Positions 34,951-46,900 of a stretch of 64,000 nucleotides of DNA are shown here, piece by piece. The DNA comes from Ridgeia piscesae (lineage: Eukaryota; Annelida; Polychaeta; Sabellida; Siboglinidae). Made by a program: the position numbers and the translations under genes. The stretch lies in the NCBI GenBank assembly GCA_025642075.2, contig JAODUO010000070.1, positions 18,501-82,500 on the forward strand. Reading direction: 5' to 3'. Under the pieces are notes generated by a model. The model did no database searches. It was not told where the DNA came from and saw only the letters and a list, made by a program, of their open reading frames with translations. Position 1 is the first letter of the stretch, and every line of letters starts with the position of its first letter.

Positions 34951-37900
34951 CTGCAAATACAATCACAAAATGTGAGACACGTAATTTATTAAACGTGTAT
35001 GCATAAATATATATCACAGTAATCAATGTTGTCTGTTCTCTAGTAGTGTTATTATTTTGGCTGTTAAATTCAATTTATGTCAACAATACTGTTTGTAAAC
35101 ATGTCTATGATGATGTCACAATATATTTAGTTAGCTCTTTTGTAATCACAAACATGACATTAACCTTTGACTGCCAGTCCGTAACAATCACCAGTGACAT
35201 CAGCTATGTGAAGAACTTAAAAGTCAACATTCTGAGCTATCCTATAACTTTAAAATAGTTTTTAAGAAAACATATTTGCAACACTATTTACCTACTTGAT
35301 CATTCTCACTACCATAGATGGTATTGTAACTTTTTATATAAAATTATTAATCAATAAATTATGATTTTGAAAAATTACAAGTCACCAGGTCCAGATAATT
35401 GAATAATACATGTGGGTATAATTGTCTTTTGCATAATTTATATTAAAATAGCATATTGTGTCAAATTCAGTTTATGTATTTAAGAAACGGATGATCTCGG
35501 AATGCATTTCCAGTTACTAAACAAGAACACATTCATCAATTGCATGACACAGTCCAAATTGTGGTGTTGGACAGACCCTCCTACAACTTGTGTTCCTAAT
35601 GCCATTGTTGTTTCAAAGTAGGTTTAAATGTAACGAGTTGACGCTATAACATACCTGTATTGTTGACGCAATTTCTGCACCAAACCCACCCGTGATCGGA
35701 GCTTCGTGACTGACCAGCAATCGTCCAGTTTTCTTGACCGACTGAAAGCAGGAGTGTACAGGTCAACAGTGTTCTGGACTGCTGTGAATTAAGAAATCAC
35801 ACAGTTTACATGCACACACACACATATATTTCTGATTGTAAACAAACATCAGGCTATGCCATATTGTGTCGAGGAGTGAACTGACAATTATGACATTGGA
35901 TGAAATATTTCTGGTTGGTTTTGTTTGATATATTGCTGTAGGTTTCTGCACGATGATTCCATACCAGATTTCCTTTAACCGTATACACAAACACACAGTG
36001 CTGGCTGGCATTGTATTCCACAACATCGCATACAAAACTGCCCAAATGCATTTGATGGTTTCACAAAGTTTTATTAATAGATATCTGTGAAAGATTATTT
36101 GAATAGCTATTTTGTAGTTTCAAGGATTGCTCGAGACCATCCGAGGTTTACAGTTTAGAACTGTACATACGTTTGAACTATCACTAAAAAAACATCAACA
36201 TATGCTGGGAATGAATCGTCAAATAGTACAAACCCTAAAACAACTGGGAATTTTGAAAAAATAAAGCAATCCTGGAGTCATAGTGAAGCCACTGAGTCTG
36301 CTGTGGCATTGCTGCCCGACAGGAAAATGGTTAGAACTATTGTAGCATACATATTACATAATTACACATCTATGCTAGACGTGTTCACTGTCGAGACACT
36401 CACTTCAATGACTGTGGCACTGTCCCATGGTAGAATGGTGCGCAAGTCTATCAGCTCACACGATATGTTGAGTTTATCGTGTGCCAGGTCGGCCACTTGG
36501 CGCAGCACGTGCACCTGTGTGCCCCAGCCAAGTAGTGTTACATCACTTCCTGCAACATGGGGTCAGACCACAATTAGTTTAAACACATTGTGTTGTCCAA
36601 TTCATGAGCAATGCAGGCAGTGCATAATAAATAATGGTAGCGCATCGACATGGTTTAAGTTGCTTATATAAATCCACCATTAGCAAAATACGTGAGTGTC
36701 GGGCATACGGATGCAAACCCAAAGCAGGAGCTGAGAAACGAATGAGTTTCTTCCAGATTCCAAATGCGAAAAACATTCCAGTGAAGGACGAGTTGGCTAT
36801 GAAATGGTTACGCAACATTTGTAAAGACCACACGGTGGCCAAATTCAACTGAACGATGACAGTTTTACCATGAACTGCATGCTCGAAGACAGATTTTGAA
36901 CACAGAAGAAAGAAGATGTCCCAACTGAATTTGTAGACCGAATGAAACCCGGGGCCCGGGTATTGAATGATCTTTTAATTTTTCACCTAACCATGAAAAC
37001 GACCTGTTATTACAGCTGGCAAACTTTCCCTCACATATCTTGTATACATATATACACACTATGTTACAAGATAAAATAATTTATATTCCTATAACGAATA
37101 TAAGTCATAAAACAAACTCGTGCAAAATTTGACGGTAAGCCGGTGTAAGATAGACTATTGACCCGTGTAGAAATACTATAATATTAATAATTATCAAATA
37201 CATTTTGCTGACCATTCAAAGTAGAATTTTTTTTAATTAACAAACCACCATTTAAAATATTATTGTAGCTCTGATGCACATAAATTTTGATACAAAACAC
37301 TGCTTATCGTTAAGTCTTTGCACAATGCAAAGTTCAACTGAACATGTTATATGGTGCGTAATTTGAGAACACGTGCACAGTTTACTGTGCTGGACAGTGG
37401 TAGGATACAATCAAGTCGCAGGTCAATGGTACAATAAGTATGTCAGCCCTCCACTTCACAGTCAAGCAACAAGAAACATCTGGTAATAGTTATCAAAGGC
37501 TTTCTAAGGATTGTATACAATCAGCAAAATGTTCATCTAATCTCAGCAAAACTTCAGATTTATTGACATATTAAAGTGCATGGCTTGACAAATTAGCTCC
37601 GACATACACAAATAATAACATAACCTGAAATTTGTTCTTTTTAGAACAATTATTTGTACTGCTGTATTTTGTGCAAACACATCCTACAGAAGACACTGTC
37701 TTGGTGATCCCATTTGTAGTTCACATACACTAGGTACATGTCGTGGTTGTCATGGTTAATATTTGTTTATATTTTGATTAGTAAAAACAATAATATGTTG
37801 CGAGATAATTCCAATTGTGAACCTCATGGGTTGTGACATCTGAAAGGAGATTATGATAGCCACAGTAACACCAATGCGCATAAGTACCAGATCCTCCCAA

Positions 37901-40900
37901 AATGTGGCACCAATGTATTAATTAATGTCCCATAATGATATTGACAACCGAACCACCTGCTTCCCGTGTTTTGTGGACTTGATGAAGGAAGAGCTATAGC
38001 CACCTGTAATATTCATGGGGAAGACGGGTGGGACTTACCCTCCATGATCACCTCTGCCTTGCCGAGGGGAAGTACATAGTCCCCGACTGGGACCTCCTCC
38101 ACGGCTGACCGATACAGGATCTTGGGCTCCAAGAAGATGCATGGATTCTGGTCCCGGATACAACTTAGCAGTAGTCCTTTTGCCTGGATTGGACCGCGGG
38201 GGATTACGACCTGGGAAGACGAAGAATTGACGCGGTGAGACTACTGCAAGAACCTTACATGTCTCCATTGTTGACATCCTCTTAAAGCGACATGATCAGT
38301 TCGTGGATTTTTATTTTTTAGGGGTTGAAAATAGATGCAGTAAGGGCGCTTAATTCTGTGTACACATCGACAACGAGGCGTTTTCAAAACCGTTGTAGGC
38401 GTGGCTAAAAGCCCAGAAGGAAATGCATGATCATGCGATGCAGTATCACGTGAACAAAAGTTGACGCCACTAACGCCACACCCAGCCAGGTGCACGGCTC
38501 CCAGTTGGTAAAGGTCAAAGGGTGGGTGTCACTTGCGGCGATTTAAGTGACAGTGTCAGGATTCTTATAAACATTCGACGTTTAACATTATGAAGTCAGT
38601 TCTGTTACGATAAAATATTTATTGGGGGTCAGGACACTACAATAGTTATAACTTATACTGATTAACATAATTTTGCAATAAAAATTTAAAGCCATGTTGC
38701 TTGAAAGGACATATTCTGGGATAAAATCTACTCTGCCAAAATGTTTAAGTACGGTATGAGAGTACTTGACATAAAACAAAACTTTTTAAAAGCTGTGCCA
38801 TTTTACATATCCAAACCGAGCATCCGCGGGAATTTTCCAGAAGATGCTCAGTGTGGATTTGTTGCTCTACCATGACGTCACTCGTGGTTGTGGCATAAAC
38901 CTAGTGCAGAGCAGTAGCGCAGTGTCTTGTAAATAATGCTTGCAACATTAGTGATCACGGCAAACATCAGGAATGTTTCCCACAAATGACACTTCTGCAG
39001 TATTTTCCAAAAATAGACATTTCAAAGCTGGCACTGTAACAGCCCCTGTTTAGTGTCAATTTTTTAAATGTTTCATCAAACTTGTGATTTTCGGGTTGAT
39101 AATATATGTATGTACATGCATACTTTAATAGTTATTACAATTTATCTTTTTGGCAAAATATGGCCTTTAAAGGGTGGCTGTAATGCTTGAACAACCATTG
39201 CCCAAACATAAGAACATACCATTTACAGGATACGTGACCATGATCTGATGAGTACAATTAAATTTTTTTTTTATAATTTGCACATCTTTGCTGCCATTAT
39301 GCAAAGTGGTAAAAAATATGTAAGTTTAAAAAAATATTCATAATATACTGTGGCTCTGTGCTCAACAAAACATGGTCACATATTCTCTAAATGATATATT
39401 CATATTTGGGCAATGACTGTTAAAGCATTTCAGCCCAACATTAATAGGGCGCGTGTAAGTATCGCCCGCGAAAACGAGGCTGGGGGCAGTTGGGGGCAGG
39501 AAATCCAAATTAATGAATTTCAAATGAGAAGAAAACATTATTTGATGAGACACTTGGTTGTTTAGTGTGTGTATGCGTATCTGTGTGTCTGATTACCTTC
39601 AGACCAGGGGCATGTACGAAGAACGATTCGGGCATCTGTGAATGGTAGAGACCGCCATGTCCAACAGCGCCACACGGTGAACGAATGGTCAACTTGCCAA
39701 CATTAAACAGGTCACCTGACCGGTATCTGTACTTGGCTGCTTCGTTGACGAGCTGGAAGCAAGTTAAGAGACCCCAGATGAGTTGTATGTTATTAGTGAC
39801 TGCAGGTAGTCAGTGACATGTACAAACATAAAAAACATGTACTATACGTAAGTTTTGTAAAAATACCCATGATGCTTCAGTGCACACACCTGACATTCAG
39901 TGGTCTGTAAACGTAATTCTGGTTACTTGAATCGGCCAAGTTCAACTGTACGGTATTGAAATGTTTCAGAAATGCACTTATTTTGCCCTACCTGATCAAA
40001 TGCTGGGAATATGTAATCAGCGAACTGTATCTCAGCGACTGCCGTGGCCCCTGCAACTGCAATGCCGATCCCAAATCCCACTATGCCTTGCTCACTCAAT
40101 GGTGTGTTGAATACCCGATCTTTTCCTGGAAATAATGTACGAAATGTAATTCACGCTCATACCCTACCCATGCATTAAAACAAACATCTACCGTAGTATG
40201 CATAAATTTTACATTCCACATAGATGGTATCTCACATTTTATTCTTTCATTCTCGTCAGTTAGCTTCTATAAAATACATATCCTCACATGAGAAATTTTG
40301 AAACATTTGGCTGCCTTGGCTGCTCTAGTCACGACATAATGGGGAGCCTACATGATCATTATGGGGCGCTGATACACAATTCGGGTCTGTGACATATTTG
40401 CATTCTTATACGCACTCTTTAATTTTGTTTCAGTTCATCCCTTGAGGTCTTTTGTCTCCAACTATTATAACTATAAGGCACAGCTACAACATGTGTTAAC
40501 ACGATATAATGGTGCATATAAGGAAAGACCGCGACGTAACCAGGTAACGGGACACTGGTGATTGACAGCATTGCATAACAGCGCCACCTGGATTATCAGT
40601 TATGTAGGTTCTCCATTAGGTCTGCGTAATGACAAAACATGACCGGCCCTGCTACACGGGCTCATGGCAGCATATCCCTTGTGTCCATTCATACATACCA
40701 TACTTCTCCTTGAGTCCCACGGTACAACGGAACACACCCCCAAAGGCCACGTCTTCACCAAACACCACTGTCAACACAGAGAAACAAAGAAAGTCACAAA
40801 CAGAAATTAACAGATCTTTCTGGACAAAACACAGTTAATGTCATTTTATTTCAGGACGAAACAACACGAGCATTTGTGTACACACGTTTTGTGATAGGAT

Positions 40901-43900
40901 ATTATCTAATTTCAACATTTCACAAATGAATTTTATTTATCAAAACAGGATAGCATGCATTTTCAGCCATGGGCAGCTACAAGGAGTGACAGTGTATGCT
41001 GACTGTATGACTACGAGGAGTGACAGTGTATATTGACTGTATGGCCACGAGGAGTGACAGTGTATATTGACTGTATGGCCACGAGGAGTGACAGTGTATA
41101 TTGATTGTATGGCCACGAGGAGTGACAGTGTATATTGATTGTATGGCCACGAGGAGTGACAGTGTATATTGACTGTATGGCCACGAGGAGTGACAGTGTA
41201 TATTGATTGTATGGCCACGAGGAGTGACAGTGTATATTGACTGTATGGCCACGAGGAGTGACAGTGTATATTGATTGTATGGCCACGAGGAGTGACAGTG
41301 TATATTGACTGTATGGCCACGAGGAGTGACAGTGTATATTGACTGTATGGCCACGAGGAGTGACAGTGTATATTGATTGTATGGCCACAAGGAGTGACAG
41401 TGTGTGCTGACTGTATGGCTACCAGGAGTGACAGTGTATACTGACTGTATGGCTACGAGGAGTGACAGTGTGTGCTGACTGTATGGCCACGAGGAGTGAC
41501 AGTGTGTGCTGACTGTATGGCTACGAGGAGTGACAGTGTGTGCTGACTGTATGGCCACGAGGAGTGACAGTGTGTGCTGACTGTATGGCTACGAGGAGTG
41601 ACAGTGTGTGCTGACTGTATGGCCACGAGGAGTGACAGTGTGTGCTGACTGTATGGCTACGAGGAGTGACAGTGTATATTGACTGTATGGCTACGAGGAG
41701 TGACAGTGTGTGCTGACTGTATGGCCACGAGGAGTGACAGTGTGTGCTGACTGTATGGCTACGAGGAGTGACAGTGTATATTGACTGTATGGCTACGAGG
41801 AGTGACAGTGTATATTGACTGTATGGCTACGAGGAGTGACAGTGTGTGCTGACTGTATGGCCACGAGGAGTGACAGTGTGTGCTGACTGTATGGCTACGA
41901 GGACTGACAGTGTATATTGACTGTATGGCTATGAGGAGTGACAGTGTGTGCTGACTGTATGGCTACGAGGACTGACAGTGTATATTGACTGTACGGCTAC
42001 GAGGAGTGACAGTGTGTGCTGACTGTATGGCCATGAGGAGTGACAGTGTGTGCTGACTGTATGGCTACCAGGAGTGACAGTGTGTGCTGACTGTATGGCT
42101 ACCAGGAGTGACAGTGTGTGCTGACTGTATGGCTACGAGGAGTGACAGTGTGTGCTGACTGTATGGCCACAAGGAGTGACAGTGTGTGCTGACTATATGG
42201 CTACAAGGAATGACAGTGTGTGCTGACTGTATGGCTATGAGGAATGACAGTGTGTGCTGACTGTATGGCTACGAGGAATGACAGTGTGTGCTGACTGTAT
42301 GGCTACGAGGAGTGACAGTGTGTGCTGACTGTATGGCTATGAGGAATGACAGTGTGTGCTGACTGTATGGCTACGAGGAGTGACAGTGTGTGCTGACTGT
42401 ATGGCTACGAGGAATGACAGTGTGTGCTGACTGTATGGCTACGAGGAATGACAGTGTGTGCTGACTGTATGGCTACGAGGAGTGACAGTGTGTGCTGACT
42501 GTATGGCTACAAGGAGTGACAGTGTGGCTGACTGTATGGCTACGAGGAATGACAGTGTGTGCTGACTGTATTGCTACGAGGAGTGACAGTGTGTGCTGAC
42601 TGTATGGCTACGAGGAATGACAGTGTGTGCTGACTGTATGGCTATGAGGAATGACAGTGTGTGCTGACTGTATGGCTATGAGGAATGACAGTGTGTGCTG
42701 ACTGTATGGCTACCAGGAGTAAATATGCAACAGGATTGATACTGCCACTATTATCTTTGGATTTTTAATAAACAACTTTGTCTACAAGATTCATTTAAAC
42801 TCTGACAATGAAATACAAAGGTACATTTTTATCAATTTTTTTTCTTCATTTTTCAGGAAACACTAACCCAAAATTGTCATAATATTAATCAAATGAGCCT
42901 TTACAACATTTGGACCAGTACACAGTAAATTGCGTAACAGGCTAGGAGTAGCAAAGGCGTGTTAATATACAGAGTTCTAAATGTGAATATTGCTTCAAAA
43001 ATCAGGCCAATGAATAATCACATGCACCACAAATTGATCGTGTACATTTTTTTTTTAAATTAAAAAAAATTCATAACAACTTTGTTTTAATTCTTTATAA
43101 AGTCTAGAAATAAAATGTTCAGCACATTGGTTTTATTATGATATTCCACATATTTATTTATTTTCAGAACTACCCCGGTACATATTTCTTTAAAAACAAA
43201 TTGAGAATGTTGAAAAAGTCCATTTTATTCAATGTTTTTCGTGATTTTTTCAACCCTGAAAATATTGTTAATACCTCGTCCCACTAGTCAGTCTGGTAGA
43301 ATAGTTCACCACGTAATTCTATCAGGAGAAAGACCCTCCAGTAACCATGACACAAGAAAACACCTGTAAGTAATCTTTACAACCAGTTTATTTTCTACAT
43401 CACCAGATGGCAATTCAGAACCAGTTTATTTTCTACATCACCAGATGGCAATTCAGAACCAGTTTATTTTCTACATCACCAGATGGCAATTCAGAACCAG
43501 TTTATTTTCTACATCACCAGATGGCAATTCAGAACCAGTTTATTTTCTACATCACCAGATGGCAATTCAGAAGGCAAGAAAGTGAATGGATATAGAAAGA
43601 GACGAGTAGGTCTTGATGCCTCAAAGGAAATCAAATGCACACACAATGATACAAAAACTAACTTAATAAAACAATACTTAGATTATGTTAATTACCATCT
43701 GACTCTCAGATAATGTCCGATTTTTTATTTAAGTAAGTAAGACGGTTTATTTCAAAGTAACATTAAAATGCACAAGAAATTTAAATGTGCACTGGCAAAC
43801 AATTTCCTATACAGAATTTTTATTTTTACGTTGATCAATGGAAAAATGTACAAAAAGGAATTGTGTAATTTCAGTATAAATCATGTTATTTTTGTAATCC

Positions 43901-46900
43901 TTTATTTAAAGTATACAGAAAAAAATTAGCAATCAAATTCTGACTCACACAACTGCTGCGGCTTTTTAATGTTTTGATTAGTATTCAGTAAAAAATATAT
44001 AACTGATTGATAAAGTTCTGAGTTGGCGCAGTTAAAACTCCTTATAAACAATTAATTTAACTTGCACGTATGGTAGTACCGCCACGTAACAAGTGCAACT
44101 AACCAGACGTAGGGTCATCCTGTAAGACTATGTCCATTGCACTGGTCAGTGACTGGAACAGGTTCATTCTCGTTGTCTCGCCTGAAACACAATCAAACAA
44201 CAATTCTATACAACAATCACATCACAAAACTGTCATTTTTTATATACACAAGAATGTTAAGATGCTGCTATGAATAGTGAATCATTTGTGGCCCACTGGA
44301 GACTGGGGGGTAACACTAATAGTTGGCATTTTGAAAACACACATCGGTAATATTCTGTATAAAAGTGTACGTAACATGTTGGCAAAGGACATTACATTTT
44401 TAACAACAAATATATTGGTAAAAGGATATTTTTATTACAGGCCTTTTTGGTAAGTGAACATTTTGGTAATTACATGTAATTGGATGTAATTGAATGTTTT
44501 TTTAAATACTTAAAGTAATAATATTTAAACCTGTCCAGCCTGCCATGTCAGGATGCCAACCAATGTTTTTTAATTACTTATAAATTAGGCTGGTTACTTT
44601 TTCAGACAAATGACTTCACTTCATAGCTTTATGTAGAGACCCGTCCACCCGTCATTTGGACAGGTAAAAACGAATATGGACGAGTGGTGGACGGGTAAAA
44701 AAATGAAGGAGCAAAAAAGGTCTTCCAAAACCATAGATATTGTTAGTTATGCCTTGAAAGTGAGTGTGAAAATTGTGTCACATGTGTGTTTGTAGTCCAT
44801 TTCAGATCATCAGACACATTTAAAAGTTTGTAAACTGGCTTAACAGTTAACATCCATGTCCACCAAAACATGTGTTGACTGGCAATAATTTTATCCTGCA
44901 TAAAGCCCTGCTTCACTTCCCACCAGCAGTCAGGGAATGTGTAAGTTGGTTTTACTTAAATGTCTTGTTACCAAAATGTCTAATTAATTACCAAAACATC
45001 ATAGTACCAAAAATGTCATGTTAGTGCATGTGTTTCCATAATTTTTTAGGTGATTAGATTTAGAGTCAGGCCCACAAGTGTACCACTCTTTAGCCAAATA
45101 CAGTGTATCTTGTAAATCTATATGAATAAAAGTTAGCTTTATAGTATCAGATTCGTGGGGGTGTTGTGTGTTGCCAGTTCAAGTGTGTGTATTGAAAGCA
45201 GCCATTGACGTGTTTCCAACTGTTGGCAGTGCTTCACAATGGGGGCTACTTATAATTGCTCCACTGTTTGTAGCTTTAGTGAGATATCTAGCTAGCCTAG
45301 CATTCTGCTTAGGGGTCATTCCATGTCAAATCAATCACTTTTTGGCCATTTTTGCATCACCCAACTCCAAATTAAATGAAATTTAGTACAGTTGTTGGTT
45401 CACATGAGTACCTGGTATATCAAAATAATAAAAAATAAAATAAAAATCTAGGTCAAGTATCATTGAAGATATAGGTCACTGAACTTTGACCCGATTCGCA
45501 TACTGACCGCTACAGTAATGCCTGTAACTCTGCTATTAATAAAGCTAGAGAAACAAACAATATAGCATTGGAAAGTCAATTGTCAGAAAAATTAAAACAA
45601 TAGTGTAAATAAGAATGTTGTAATTTTTGAAATTTTTCCTTTGACCTTAGATACCCCAAAATGTATCCTCCGATTTTGCTAATATTTTGTAGACAGTATC
45701 TTGTACTATTGCAGAAGAGTCCCTGAAAATATTAGAGTGGGCAAATAATAATCTTCAGATATATTTTAAATTAAGTACACCCGACGTCACCCGTGGATGG
45801 AAAATTGCTCCAGGATAGCACTGTTTAACCCAATACAAACATACAGCACAATCTCTGATTTTGCTAATATTGTGTACACAGGATCCAATATTATTGCAGA
45901 AGAGTCCCTGAAAATATTAGAGTGGGCAAATAATAAGTTTAAGAGATACGGTAAATTAAGTACACCTGTGGATGAAAAATGTCACCAGGATAGCACTGTA
46001 TAACCCAATACAAACATACAGCACAATCTCTGATGTATAAATCCATATTATGTATATATGCTCACTAATTATATAATTGCTATTCAATATACCAGGGGTC
46101 ATTGTTATGCAATTATCCATCAGACGGACAAGATCGTGCACATGTAAATTTTGTCTGTAATGTTATGTGATTTGTGGCATACAGAGCAATGTTAATGCAT
46201 ACAAGTTTCATTAGACTGAGATATAACATTATGTGAAGTGATCTGAAAAAGGTGAAGTAATGAAATTTATCATTAGTGAGCACATATACCAGGTACATTA
46301 TGATTTACACATCAGAGACTGTGCATTATGTTCGTATTGGGTTATACAGTGCTATCCTGGTGCAGTTTTTCATCCACGGGTGTACTTAATTTAATGTATC
46401 TCTGAAAATTATTATTTGTCCACTCTAATATGTTCAGGGACTCTTCTGGATATTGTGTAAGAAATATCAGCAAATTCAGATAATTTTTGTATCTGAGGTC
46501 AAAGGTCAAATAAAAAAATTACAACATTCTTATGTCTTAATGTTTTAATTTTATAATAGTTATGTGTGCATGTTTATTGGATTTCCAATGATATGTTGAT
46601 TGTTTCTCTATCTTGTTTATCTCTATCTATCTCTGTATTAATAGCAGAGTTACAGGCATTAATTTAGCGGTCAGTATGCAATTTGGGTCAAAGTTCAGAG
46701 ACCTATATCTTCCATGATACATGACCTAGATTTTTATTTTATTTTTAAATTCTCGGATGAGCCAACAACTGTATTAAATTTCATCAAAATTGGAGTTGGG
46801 TGATGTTTTGAGTGACCGATTTGCTATAGAATGACCCTTAGACATGTCATCTGGTATGGCTATTCAGATGTTTAGTCTGTCTTCCTTAGTAAAAGATGTA

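Noticed and set aside
40940..41558. Repeated frame ([18 protein letters not shown]) on the minus strand
   Set aside because: Artefact of the 34-bp intronic array of BCKDHB; three frames give the same peptide permutations.
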